Below are positions 7,757 through 15,425 of a stretch of DNA of 49,146 bases, piece by piece. Each line of letters begins with the position of its first letter. The first letter of the stretch is position 1. A program made the position numbers and the translations under genes. Where the stretch lies: assembly GCA_035630615.1 (NCBI GenBank), contig DASQKI010000093.1:1-49146 (forward strand). Direction: 5' to 3'. Below the pieces are notes generated by a model, which was given only the letters and a program-made list of their open reading frames with translations, was not told where the DNA came from and did no database searches. This DNA is from DATFRX01 sp035630615 (GTDB lineage: Bacteria; Actinomycetota; Actinomycetes; Propionibacteriales; Nocardioidaceae).

Positions 7757-8599
7757 ATGCTGACACCCGACGTCTTCGTCGACGGACTCGTCGTCGGCGA
7801 GTCGGCGCGCTGGCACGACGGCCGGCTGTGGTTTGCCCACTGGGGCACGCACGACGTCGTCGCCGTCGACATGGAGGGCAACCGCGAGGTCATGGCCGAA
7901 GCGCCTGTCGACATCGCCTTCTCGATCGACTGGCTTCCTGACGGTCGCCTGCTCGTCACGGCCGGTGAGCGGCTGCTGCGCCAGGAGGCCGACGGGTCGT
8001 TCGTCGACCACGCCGATCTGAGTGGCGTCGACTTCGACGGGCTGAACGAGATCGTGGTCGACGGCCGTGGCTATGTCTATGTCAACGGCGGCTGCAGCTT
8101 CGAGCCGGCCGAGGGTGAGGCGCCTGGCGGCATCGCCGTGGTGACACCAGCGGGTGAGGTACGCCAGGTCGCCGACCAGATCGCCTTCCCGAACGGCATG
8201 GTCGTGACGCCGGACAACGCGACGCTGATCATCGCCGAGTCGTTCGCACGCCGGCTGACGGCCTTCGACATCGGGGCCGACGGGGGCCTCCGCAACCGGC
8301 GGGTCTGGGCCGACGGCGTGGGGCCCGACGGCATCTGCATCGACGCCGACGGCGCGATCTGGGCCGGTGTCGGGGCGTTCGGCGAGCAACTGATCGGCCG
8401 GGTGCACGAAGGCGGCGAGGTAACCGACCGGGTCCAACTCGACCGGGAATGCTTCGCCAGCACGTTGGGTGGCCCGGACGGACGCACCCTGTACATGCTG
8501 GCCGCGCACTGGCGAGGTCTCGAGCAGATGTTCGCCAAGCCGTACACCGGCCAGGTCTTGACGGCGCAAGCGCCCGCGCCCAAAGTGGGCTGGCCGTGA
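7757..8599 (+). CDS. SMP-30/gluconolactonase-like beta-propeller protein
   Basis: 280 residues, the usual SMP-30 length. Likely metal ligands: Glu in GESARWHDG (about residue 14), Asn in GLNEIVVD (about 97), Asn in FPNGMVVTPD (about 148), and Asp in GPDGICIDADG (about 195). Together they form the single-metal site of lactonases. Six propeller blades with DGxxxVT/VD repeats are visible. It probably hydrolyses a sugar lactone or a similar ester. GAGGAGG (7744-7750) lies 6 nt before the ATG and 11 nt separate it from the DHFR gene, so the two are cotranscribed. The gene ends 11 nt before the DGPF gene. Confidence 0.85.
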   Translation: MLTPDVFVDGLVVGESARWHDGRLWFAHWGTHDVVAVDMEGNREVMAEAPVDIAFSIDWLPDGRLLVTAGERLLRQEADGSFVDHADLSGVDFDGLNEIVVDGRGYVYVNGGCSFEPAEGEAPGGIAVVTPAGEVRQVADQIAFPNGMVVTPDNATLIIAESFARRLTAFDIGADGGLRNRRVWADGVGPDGICIDADGAIWAGVGAFGEQLIGRVHEGGEVTDRVQLDRECFASTLGGPDGRTLYMLAAHWRGLEQMFAKPYTGQVLTAQAPAPKVGWP

Positions 8600-8610
8600 G
8601 AGGAGAGCCG

Positions 8611-8967
8611 ATGCAGCACTACCTGCTGACCATCTACCAGCCCGACGGCCCGCCGCCGACCGCTGACGTCCTCGATCCGATCATGCGCGACGTCGACGCC
8701 GTCAAGCGAGAGATGCAAGACGCCGGTGTCTGGGTCTTCAGCGGTGGACTCCATCCACCGAGCACCGCGACCGTCGTGCGACGCCAGGAAGGCGAACTGC
8801 TCACGACCGACGGTCCCTACGTCGAGGGCAAGGAGCACGTGGGCGGGTTCACGGTCATCCGCGTGCCCGACCTCGACGCCGCGCTCGAGTGGGGCCGCAA
8901 GCTGGCCGATGCCCTCGCGCTGCTGCCGATCGAGGTCCGGCCGTTTCAGGGCGTGAACGAGCACTGA
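8611..8967 (+). CDS. DGPF-domain (YCII-related) protein
   Basis: 118 residues. The family signature is present as TTDGPYVEGKEHVGGF (DGPY in place of DGPF), followed by the conserved VPDLDAALEW helix and a C-terminal PIEVRPF strand. DGPF proteins are small ferredoxin-fold (dimeric alpha-beta barrel) proteins of unknown activity that are the classical genomic partners and targets of ECF42 sigma factors. The Shine-Dalgarno is AGGAGAG at 8600-8606. The stop TGA (8965-8967) overlaps the ATG of the sigma gene by one base, so translation is probably coupled. Confidence 0.88.
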   Translation: MQHYLLTIYQPDGPPPTADVLDPIMRDVDAVKREMQDAGVWVFSGGLHPPSTATVVRRQEGELLTTDGPYVEGKEHVGGFTVIRVPDLDAALEWGRKLADALALLPIEVRPFQGVNEH

Positions 8968-10193
8968 TGACCGAACGGCCGGCGATCGGCGGCGACGAGA
9001 TCGACCGGATCTTCCGTGCGGAGTACGGGCGGGCGGTGGCCGTCCTGACTCGGGTCTTCGGCGACATCGACCTGGCTGAGGAGACCGTTCAGGAAGCGTT
9101 CGCCGCCGCCGTACTCCGCTGGCCGTCCGGCGGGCTGCCACCGAGTCCGGCCGGATGGATCATCACCACCGCCCGAAACGCCGGCATCGACCGGCTGCGG
9201 CGAGAAGCGACCCGTGACGACCGGCAGGCGCAGGCAGCCTTGCTGCATGCCGAAGCCGAACCGACGGAGGTGGGCGCCGTGCGAGACGATCGGCTGCGCT
9301 TGATCTTCACCTGCTGTCACCCGGCGCTGGCGCCGGCCGCGCGGGTCGCGCTGACGCTGCGTCTGCTCGGGGGACTCGGCACGGCCGAGATCGCTCGGGC
9401 GTTCCTCGTCTCGGAGTCGACGATGGCGCAGCGGATCGTCCGGGCCAAGGGCAAGATCCGGGACGCGCGGATCCCCTACCGTGTGCCACGCGAGCCCGAC
9501 CTGCCGGATCGGTTGCAGGCCGTCTTGGCGGTCGTCTACCTCATCTACAACGAGGGTCATACCGCCAGCACCGGCGACCAGCTTGATCGGGCCGACCTCG
9601 GCGCCGAGGCGATCCGGCTCGGCCGCCTGCTGGTCGACCTGATGCCGGACGAGCCCGAGGCGCTCGGGCTGCTGGCCTTGATGCTGCTGACCGAGTCGCG
9701 GCGGTCCGCCCGAACCACGGACGAGGGCGAGGTCGTCTTGCTTGCCGACCAGGATCGCTCCCGCTGGGATCGCGATCTCATCGAGGAGGGCCAGGCGCTG
9801 GTACGCCGGTGCCTGCGACGCGATCGGCCCGGTCCGTACCAGATCCAGGCGGCAATCAACGCGGTCCACAGCGATGCGGCGACCGTCGAGGCGACCGACT
9901 GGGTGCAGATCGTTCGGCTCTACGACCAGCTCCTCGCGCTAGCGCCGACGCCGATCGTCGCCCTGAACCGCGCCGTCGCGGTCGCCGAGGTCCAGGGCCC
10001 CGCGATCGCACTCGATCTGGTCGACGATCTCGACCCGCTCGACGGTTACTACCTCTTCCACGCGATCCGGGCGGACCTGCTCCGTCGGCTGGATCGCCGG
10101 GCCGAGGCGGCAGCCGCCTACGACACGGCGATTGAGCGCACCGACAACGAGGCCGAGCGGCGGCTGCTGCGACGGCGGCGGCGCGAGCTCTGA
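8967..10193 (+). CDS. ECF sigma factor with long C-terminal TPR-like extension (ECF42 group)
   Basis: 408 residues. Region sigma-2 is at about residues 10-85 (DLAEETVQEAF, PAGWIITTARN), with a linker DDRLRLIFTCCHPAL near 110-124 and sigma-4 at about 125-180 (LGGLGTAEIARAFLVSESTM). The next 220 residues are helical, with YLIYNEGH near 195 and LNRAVAVAEVQGP near 335, typical of the TPR-containing extension of ECF42. From the literature as I recall it, this group has no anti-sigma factor and the extension itself is required for activity. The gene ends the DHFR/SMP-30/DGPF operon (TGATG overlap). The operon promoter contains TGTCGA, suggesting it drives its own expression. Confidence 0.88.
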   Translation: MTERPAIGGDEIDRIFRAEYGRAVAVLTRVFGDIDLAEETVQEAFAAAVLRWPSGGLPPSPAGWIITTARNAGIDRLRREATRDDRQAQAALLHAEAEPTEVGAVRDDRLRLIFTCCHPALAPAARVALTLRLLGGLGTAEIARAFLVSESTMAQRIVRAKGKIRDARIPYRVPREPDLPDRLQAVLAVVYLIYNEGHTASTGDQLDRADLGAEAIRLGRLLVDLMPDEPEALGLLALMLLTESRRSARTTDEGEVVLLADQDRSRWDRDLIEEGQALVRRCLRRDRPGPYQIQAAINAVHSDAATVEATDWVQIVRLYDQLLALAPTPIVALNRAVAVAEVQGPAIALDLVDDLDPLDGYYLFHAIRADLLRRLDRRAEAAAAYDTAIERTDNEAERRLLRRRRREL

Positions 10194-10226
10194 TGTTTCT
10201 GGGCACGCTGAGTCACCGCGACGCGC

Positions 10227-10232
10227 TACCGT
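10227..10232 (+). promoter_or_regulatory. -10 element (TACCGT), leaderless start
   Basis: TACCGT is followed by 6 nt and the GTG at 10239; no Shine-Dalgarno is present. Confidence 0.4.
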
Positions 10233-10238
10233 GCAGCC

Positions 10239-10739
10239 GTGAACCGATGCGACGAGTGTGGCTTCGAATACGACCTGGACGCCGCCGAGACCACCGGCGA
10301 GGCGATCCGGACCGGCGTCGTCGAATTCGTTGAGCTGCTCGGCTCACCAGGCGCCGACCTGCGGTCGCGGCGCGACCCGGGCGTGTGGTCGCCGCTGGAG
10401 TACGGCTGCCACCTCCGCGACATGCTCCTCGTGCAGCGCGAGCGCGTGCTGGCCGCCCGCCGCAGCACCGAACCGGTGATGTGCACGCCGATGGGCCGCG
10501 ACGAGCGGGTGGAGCACGACGGTTACGCCGACCAGGACCCGGCCGATGTGACTCGCCAGCTCATCGACGCGGCCGCGCTGCTCGGCCGCGATCTGGATCG
10601 GCTGGCGGCGTCCGACTGGGTCCGGGTCGTGATCTACACCTACCCGACACCGTCAGAGCGCACGCTCGGCTGGGTCGCGACCCACACCGTCCACGAGGTG
10701 CGGCATCACACCCTCGACATCCGGCGCCAGCTGACCTAG
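10239..10739 (+). CDS. DinB-like four-helix-bundle protein
   Basis: 166 residues. The pattern matches DinB/mycothiol-dependent maleylpyruvate-isomerase-like bundles: WSPLEYGCHLRDMLLVQRER (His of the first metal motif near residue 60), and a C-terminal HTVHEVRHHTLDI providing the other His ligands. The N-terminus is CDECGFEYD, a two-Cys pair that may bind metal or be decorative. Actinobacterial members are thought to use mycothiol, but the substrate is unknown. It starts at GTG 10239 with a TACCGT -10 element 6 nt upstream. The stop TAG (10737-10739) overlaps the stop of the convergent SnoaL-like gene in the word CTAG. Confidence 0.75.
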   Translation: MNRCDECGFEYDLDAAETTGEAIRTGVVEFVELLGSPGADLRSRRDPGVWSPLEYGCHLRDMLLVQRERVLAARRSTEPVMCTPMGRDERVEHDGYADQDPADVTRQLIDAAALLGRDLDRLAASDWVRVVIYTYPTPSERTLGWVATHTVHEVRHHTLDIRRQLT

Positions 10740-11077
10740 TCCTTGACGCGGCCGCCGAAGAAGACCTGGATCTCGGCGACCTGGCCGTCACGAACGGTAT
10801 GAAACTCGGCGTTCCGATATCGCTGGCCGTCGGTGATCGAGTCGTACTCATAGAGCACAAATATCCCGTCGTCGGCTGCGGGTGCGATCTCGAGGAGCTG
10901 CTGGGTCGCCAGGTGCGTCGACGCCGGGAAGCACCGCTCGAAAAACGTCGCCCGGTCGATGTGATCGTCCTGCGGGCTGGTGAAGACGAAGTCGTCGGCG
11001 ATGAGCCGCTCTGCGGCGTCCCGATCCTGGGCGAGGTAGCTCTGCATCAGCGTGCGAACGATGTCGGCGTTCGACAT
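10736..11077 (-). CDS. SnoaL-like / NTF2-family small protein
   Basis: 113 residues. The pattern (ADIVRTLMQSYLAQDRDAAE, IADDFVFTSPQDDHI, FVLYEYDSITDGQRYRN, AEFHTVRDGQVAEIQVFFGG) is that of a cone-shaped NTF2/SnoaL fold. These act as isomerases, hydrolases or simple ligand binders; no specific activity can be assigned. The frame continues upstream to 11137, but ATG 11077 is chosen because AAAGGGA lies at 11083-11089 on the minus strand. It converges on the DinB-like gene with overlapping stop codons. Confidence 0.75.
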   Translation of the reverse strand: MSNADIVRTLMQSYLAQDRDAAERLIADDFVFTSPQDDHIDRATFFERCFPASTHLATQQLLEIAPAADDGIFVLYEYDSITDGQRYRNAEFHTVRDGQVAEIQVFFGGRVKD

Positions 11078-11349
11078 GAGTGTCCCTTTCGTCGCGAGCG
11101 TCTGGCGATATAGACCAGGCGACGCCGCGGAAATCATCAGAGCGGGGGCGGTACCCGCGGAATATTGCCGAATGTGACATGGTTGTGGCCAACGGTCGTT
11201 AGATTTCTGTGTACGTGGTTTACCGTCACGCTCGCGGAGTCACTCGCGAGTGTGCTGCCTGCCAGCGATGGTGTGTGGCCGCCGCTCCGAAAGCCCGGCC
11301 GAGATCCACAGTCCGTGGGTCGCACAACCATCAAGGTAAGGAGATGCCC
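11078..11349. other. Divergent intergenic region and cold-shock gene leader
   Basis: 272 nt between the SnoaL-like gene (minus) and the cold-shock gene (plus). It contains a perfect 12-bp palindrome CACTCGCGAGTG (11241-11252) within the likely 5' leader of the cold-shock mRNA. Long structured leaders are known for csp genes. I cannot place a -35/-10 pair with confidence. Confidence 0.35.
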
Positions 11350-11553
11350 GTGGCACAGGGAACCGTGAAATGGTTCAACGCCGACAAGGGTTTCGGATTC
11401 ATCGACGTCGACGGAAGTGATACGGACGTGTTCGTCCACTTCTCGGCCATCGAGGCCAGCGGCTTCCGCAGTCTCGAGGAAGACCAGCGCGTCGAGTTCG
11501 ACATCAAGCAGGGCGATCGCGGCCAGCAGGCCGATCGCGTTCGCTTGATCTGA
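11350..11553 (+). CDS. Cold-shock protein (CspA family)
   Basis: 67 residues, one CSD domain. RNP1-type KGFGFI (about residues 13-18) and RNP2-type DVFVHFSAI (about 29-37) are intact. It binds single-stranded RNA and DNA as a chaperone. AAGGAG (11338-11343) abuts an in-frame ATG at 11344, which is therefore too close to use; GTG 11350 sits 6 nt after the site and gives the normal N-terminus (AQGTVKWFN), so GTG is taken as the start. A strong intrinsic terminator follows 9 nt after the stop. Confidence 0.93.
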   Translation: MAQGTVKWFNADKGFGFIDVDGSDTDVFVHFSAIEASGFRSLEEDQRVEFDIKQGDRGQQADRVRLI

Positions 11554-11562
11554 TCCACGTCG

Positions 11563-11601
11563 ACGGCGCCCCAACCGTACGCGGTTGGGGCGCCGTTTTT
11601 T
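11563..11601 (+). terminator. Intrinsic terminator of the cold-shock gene
   Basis: ACGGCGCCCCAACCG (11563-11577) and its exact complement (11582-11596) form a 15-bp stem with a TACG tetraloop, followed by six T (11596-11601). Confidence 0.95.
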
Positions 11602-11643
11602 GCCGTCCACGGCCCCACCGCGGATTCCGTCGAGATGTATGTC

Positions 11644-11649
11644 TAGCCT
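11644..11649 (+). promoter_or_regulatory. -10 element (TAGCCT), leaderless start of carbamate kinase gene
   Basis: TAGCCT is followed by 6 nt and the ATG at 11656, with no Shine-Dalgarno. It drives the two-gene carbamate kinase and amidohydrolase operon. Confidence 0.4.
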
Positions 11650-11655
11650 CGCCTC

Positions 11656-12597
11656 ATGAGACTGCTCATCGCCCTCGGCGGCAACGCCATGACCGGCCCG
11701 GACGGGCAGGCTGGACCCGAGGATCAGCGGGCGGCGATCGCCGCCGCCATGGAGACCGTCGCCGACCTCGTCGTCGACGGATACGGGATCGTCCTGACCC
11801 ACGGCAACGGCCCGCAGGTCGGCAACCTGCTGCTCAAGAACGAGCTGGCGGCCGAGATCGTGCCGCCGGTGCCACTGGACTGGTGCGGCGCGCAGACCCA
11901 GGCAACCATCGGCATGCTCGCCCTCGATGCGCTCGACCGAGCCCTGGCGACGCGGGGCTCGTCGACCCGATCGACGGCGCTGGTGTCGCGGACGTTGGTC
12001 GACCGGGACGATCCCGCGTTCATGCATCCGACCAAGCCGATCGGACGCTACCTGCCGTACGACGAGGCGCAGGTGATGATCGACCACGGTCAGCACTGGG
12101 TCGATCGTGGCGTCCGCGGCTGGCGTCGGGTCGTCGCGTCACCGGAGCCGCGGGCCTGCCTCGACGTCGCGGCGGCGGCCACCCTGCTCGACGACGGCTG
12201 GGTGGTGGTCTGCTCGGGAGGCGGCGGCATCCCGACGGTCGACGATGCGGAGCAGGGCTACGTCGGCGTCGAGGCCGTCATCGACAAGGACCTCACGGCC
12301 GCGTTGCTCGCCGAGCAGTTGATGGCCGACCGGCTCGTGATCGCGACCGACGTCGACGCGGCGGTGGTGGGGTGGGAGACCCCGCAGGCCCGGGCGCTCG
12401 GTGAGGTCGGCGTGATCGAGTTGCGCAAACTCGCCGCCGAGGGGCATTTCGCCAGCGGGTCGATGGGGCCGAAGGTCGAGGCTGCCTGCCGGTTCGTCGA
12501 GCGTTCGGGTAGGCCGGCGGCGATCACGTCGTTGGGCCGGATCGTCGATGCGGTGCACGGCAGGGCCGGTACGGTCGTCATACCCGACGAAAGGTGA
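11656..12597 (+). CDS. arcC: Carbamate kinase
   Basis: 313 residues, full length. ATP-grasping loop LGGNAM (7-12), HGNGPQVG (49-56), and GGGGIP near 195-200 are the amino-acid-kinase signatures of carbamate kinase. KDLTAALLAEQL (about 215) and the GSMGPKVEAA segment near 273 are also family-specific. It reversibly makes ATP and carbamate from carbamoyl phosphate and ADP. There is no arginine deiminase or ornithine transcarbamylase gene nearby; instead its last four bases overlap the GTG of a ring-opening amidohydrolase. This points to use in breakdown of a cyclic nitrogen compound rather than the arginine deiminase pathway. Confidence 0.93.
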   Translation: MRLLIALGGNAMTGPDGQAGPEDQRAAIAAAMETVADLVVDGYGIVLTHGNGPQVGNLLLKNELAAEIVPPVPLDWCGAQTQATIGMLALDALDRALATRGSSTRSTALVSRTLVDRDDPAFMHPTKPIGRYLPYDEAQVMIDHGQHWVDRGVRGWRRVVASPEPRACLDVAAAATLLDDGWVVVCSGGGGIPTVDDAEQGYVGVEAVIDKDLTAALLAEQLMADRLVIATDVDAAVVGWETPQARALGEVGVIELRKLAAEGHFASGSMGPKVEAACRFVERSGRPAAITSLGRIVDAVHGRAGTVVIPDER

Positions 12598-13712
12598 CCG
12601 CCGCGATGCCTCCGGCCATCGAAGTACGCAAGATCCCGATCCACTCGGTCGCCGACGCGAGCGAACTCGAGCGGCTCTTCGACGACGGCGTGATGGACGC
12701 CGACCGTGTCATCGCGATCATCGGCAAGACCGAAGGCAATGGTGGGGTCAACGACTACACCCGGATCATCGCCGACCGGGCCTTTCGCGAGGCGCTCGTC
12801 GCCAAGGGGAGTCGGTCTGACGACGAGGTCAAGCAGGTCCCGATCGTGTGGTCCGGCGGCACCGACGGCGTGATCAGCCCTCATGCGACGGTGTTCGCCA
12901 CCCTGCCGGAGGGGTCGGCACCGGCGACCGACGAGCCGAGACTCACGGCGGGCTACGCGATGAGCGAGCAGCTGCTGCCCGAGGAGATCGGCCGGGCCGG
13001 CATGATCACAAAGGTCGCCGACGGCGTGCGGGCCGCGATGGTCGAGGCCGGCATCACCGATCCGGGCGACGTGCACTACGTCCAGACCAAGACCCCGCTG
13101 CTGACGATCCATACGATCCGCGACGCCAAGAGCCGAGGACAGACGGTGTGGACCGAGCACACCCACGAGTCGATGGACCTGTCCAACGGGTGCACGGCGC
13201 TGGGCGTCGCCGTGGCGCTGGGCGAGATCAAGATGCCGCCCGATGCCGACGTGATGCACAACAGCGGGCTCTACTCCTCGGTGGCGTCGTGTTCGTCCGG
13301 GGTCGAGCTCGACCGGGCGCAGGTGGTCGTCGTCGGCAATGCACGAGGCATCGGCGGCCGCTATCGCATCGGGCACTCGGTCATGCGAGATGCCCTCGAC
13401 GCCGACGGCATCTGGGCGGCGATCCGAGATGCCGGCCTCGACCTGCCCGAGCGGCCGCATACGTCAGACTTGCAGGACCGATTGGTCAACGTCTTCCTCA
13501 AGTGCGAGGTGAGCCAGGACGGTGAGGTGCGGGGCCGGCGCAACGCGATGCTCGACGACTCCGACGTGCACTGGCATCGGCAGATCAAGGCCTGTGTCGG
13601 TGGCGTCGCGGCTGCGGTGACCGGCGATCCGGCCGTGTTCGTATCGGTCTCGGCCGCCCATCAAGGCCCGGACGGCGGCGGCCCGGTCGCTGCCATCGTC
13701 GACCTCGGCTGA
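12594..13712 (+). CDS. Ring-opening amidohydrolase (cyanuric acid amidohydrolase/barbiturase family)
   Basis: 372 residues, the usual AtzD/TrzD/barbiturase length with its three homologous domains. The first Ser-Lys dyad of the family appears as K45 (GKTEGNGGVNDYTR) and S87 (VWSGGTDG). SVASCSSGVEL near residue 230 and FVSVSAAHQGPDGGGP at the end supply the serines of domains 2 and 3. It hydrolytically opens cyanuric acid, barbiturate or a related ring; sequence alone does not tell which. GTG 12594 overlaps the carbamate kinase stop (GTGA); ATG 12606 is an alternative. No biuret or ureidomalonate hydrolase gene is in the window. A terminator at 13729-13779 follows. Confidence 0.88.
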   Translation: MTAAMPPAIEVRKIPIHSVADASELERLFDDGVMDADRVIAIIGKTEGNGGVNDYTRIIADRAFREALVAKGSRSDDEVKQVPIVWSGGTDGVISPHATVFATLPEGSAPATDEPRLTAGYAMSEQLLPEEIGRAGMITKVADGVRAAMVEAGITDPGDVHYVQTKTPLLTIHTIRDAKSRGQTVWTEHTHESMDLSNGCTALGVAVALGEIKMPPDADVMHNSGLYSSVASCSSGVELDRAQVVVVGNARGIGGRYRIGHSVMRDALDADGIWAAIRDAGLDLPERPHTSDLQDRLVNVFLKCEVSQDGEVRGRRNAMLDDSDVHWHRQIKACVGGVAAAVTGDPAVFVSVSAAHQGPDGGGPVAAIVDLG

Positions 13713-13728
13713 ACGCCCGTCCCACTGA

Positions 13729-13779
13729 GAGGACCAAATTCGCGCCGACACGCCAGCGTGTCGCGCAAGGTGGGTCCTC
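13729..13779. terminator. Bidirectional hairpin terminator
   Basis: Nested inverted repeat: GAGGACC (13729-13735) pairs with GGTCCTC (13773-13779), enclosing GACACG (13747-13752) and CGTGTC (13757-13762) around a CCAG loop. It lies between the convergent amidohydrolase and SDR genes. Confidence 0.65.
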
Positions 13780-13790
13780 CCAGGGGGAGG

Positions 13791-14549
13791 TCAGCGTCCG
13801 AGCTTGGCGATCCGGGCGACTAGGCGTGGGGGAGTGAGGCGGGACAGGGTCGCGAGGGCCTTGTAGCGCAGCGTCGGGATCGAGACGGCGGCGCCGCGAT
13901 CGAGGTCGGCGAGCCCGCGTCGGACGAGCTCGTCGGCATCCAGCCACATCCAGTTCGGGATGTTGTCGGTCCGCGCGTTCATCCGTTGGTGAAACTCCGT
14001 CCGGACGAAGCCCGGGCACAGCGCCATCACCCGGATGCCCTGGTCGGCGTACGCGATGTTGGCCCACCGGCTGAAGCTGACGATCCAGGCCTTGTGTGCC
14101 CCGTAGGTGCCGCGCGGCGTGAAGGCGGACACGCTCGAGACGTTGACGATCTTGCCCCGCCGGCGCCCTTGCATCGCGTTGATCGCCGCGTGCGTGAGGT
14201 GCATCGGTGCCCGCACCATAACGTTGAGCACCGCCTCCTCGTCGGCGATCGGATTGTCGGCGAAGGGCTTGCGGAGCGCGAAACCGGCGTTGTTGACCAA
14301 GATGCCGATCGGACGGCTTGGGTCGTCGAGGTCCTTCGCGGCCCGCTTGATGCCGGCGGTCGTGGAGAGATCGGCGGTACGGGTGCGGACGTCGACACCG
14401 TGCTTGTCGGCGAGCTGCTTCGCCACCGCCTTCAAGCGCTCGGTGTCGCGGGCCACGATGACCAGATCGTGGCCCTTGCGAGCCAGCTCAGTGGCGAAGG
14501 CGTGGCCGATTCCGGCGGTCGCTCCGGTGATCATGGCGGTCTCGGGCAT
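13791..14549 (-). CDS. Short-chain dehydrogenase/reductase (SDR)
   Basis: 252 residues, classical SDR size. The cofactor loop is TGATAGIG (8-15), followed by NNAG near residue 89, a catalytic Ser in NVSSVSAF, and YGAHK with Y149 and K153. The PGFVRTEF segment near 180 is also typical. VARDTER after beta2 suggests NADP preference (Arg following the strand). The substrate is unknown. The frame extends to 14585, but ATG 14549 is the better start, as TGAGG lies just upstream. It diverges from the ParA-like gene. Confidence 0.85.
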   Translation of the reverse strand: MPETAMITGATAGIGHAFATELARKGHDLVIVARDTERLKAVAKQLADKHGVDVRTRTADLSTTAGIKRAAKDLDDPSRPIGILVNNAGFALRKPFADNPIADEEAVLNVMVRAPMHLTHAAINAMQGRRRGKIVNVSSVSAFTPRGTYGAHKAWIVSFSRWANIAYADQGIRVMALCPGFVRTEFHQRMNARTDNIPNWMWLDADELVRRGLADLDRGAAVSIPTLRYKALATLSRLTPPRLVARIAKLGR

Positions 14550-14605
14550 CGCCTCAGCATTCCGGACCCGCGTTCCTGCCGGCAAGGGCGGAGACCAGAG
14601 TCCGG

Positions 14606-14611
14606 CACAAT
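14606..14611 (+). promoter_or_regulatory. -10 element (CACAAT), leaderless start of parA-like gene
   Basis: CACAAT is followed by 6 nt and the ATG at 14618, with no Shine-Dalgarno. Confidence 0.35.
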
Positions 14612-14617
14612 GACCAA

Positions 14618-15376
14618 ATGGCCCGGACGATCGCGGTCGCCAATCAAAAGGGTGGCGTCGCCAAGACGACCACGGTGGCGACGTTGGGCGCGGCCCTGTT
14701 TCGACAGGGCCAGCGGGTGCTGCTCGTCGACCTCGACCCGCAGGCGTGTCTCACGTTTTCCCTCGGCATCGACCCGGAGGATCTCGACGTCTCGGTCCAT
14801 CAGGTCCTGCTCCGGGAGCGCTCGGCTCGTGACGTCATCGTCACGACCGAGGACGGGCCCGACCTGCTTCCCGCGACGATCGAGCTCGCGGGCACCGAGG
14901 CGGCGTTGCTCACCCGGCCCGGACGCGAGCAGGTCTTGCGCACCGGCCTCGAGGACGTGCTCGCCGACTACGACTGGATCTTCCTCGACTGTCCGCCGTC
15001 GCTCGGGCTCCTTACGGTGGCGGCGCTGTCGGCGGCGGACGAGGCGCTGATCCCACTGCAGTGCGAGACGCTGTCGCACCGTGGGGTCGGCCAACTGCTC
15101 GACACCATCTATGACGTACGTCGATACACCAACCAGAAGCTGACCGTTCTCGGCGTGTTGCCGACCCTGTACGACGCGCGCACCAAGCACGCTCGGGCGG
15201 TCCTCGACGCGATCGAGTCGGCCTACGACCTGCCCGTACTCGAGCCGCCGATCCCGAAGACGATTCGGTTCGCCGAGGCGCCGGCGATCGGTCGGTCCAT
15301 CCTCGAGACGGCTCGCTCGCATCCGGGCGCGCAGGCCTATCGCGACCTAGCGACTCGGCTCCGGGAGACGCGATAG
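14618..15376 (+). CDS. ParA/Soj-like ATPase (orphan)
   Basis: 252 residues. The deviant Walker A KGGVAKTTT (11-19) has the signature Lys at K11, and LLVDLDPQAC (about 34-43) and FLDCPPSLG (about 117-125) complete a ParA/MinD ATPase. No parB or parS-like gene is adjacent, so it is an orphan ParA rather than the chromosome-partition pair near oriC. The equivalent position in mycobacteria (Rv3213c, from memory) also holds a Soj-like orphan. Start ATG 14618 with CACAAT 6 nt upstream. The L,D-transpeptidase gene follows after about 50 nt. Confidence 0.88.
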   Translation: MARTIAVANQKGGVAKTTTVATLGAALFRQGQRVLLVDLDPQACLTFSLGIDPEDLDVSVHQVLLRERSARDVIVTTEDGPDLLPATIELAGTEAALLTRPGREQVLRTGLEDVLADYDWIFLDCPPSLGLLTVAALSAADEALIPLQCETLSHRGVGQLLDTIYDVRRYTNQKLTVLGVLPTLYDARTKHARAVLDAIESAYDLPVLEPPIPKTIRFAEAPAIGRSILETARSHPGAQAYRDLATRLRETR

Positions 15377-15413
15377 GGCCGTTCGCCTCACGTGAATTTC
15401 GGGCGCCGGCGCA

Positions 15414-15419
15414 TACGAT
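15414..15419 (+). promoter_or_regulatory. -10 element (TACGAT), leaderless start of L,D-transpeptidase gene
   Basis: TACGAT is followed by 6 nt and GTG 15426, which favours this GTG over the adjacent GTG at 15423. Confidence 0.4.
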
Positions 15420-15425
15420 GACGTG

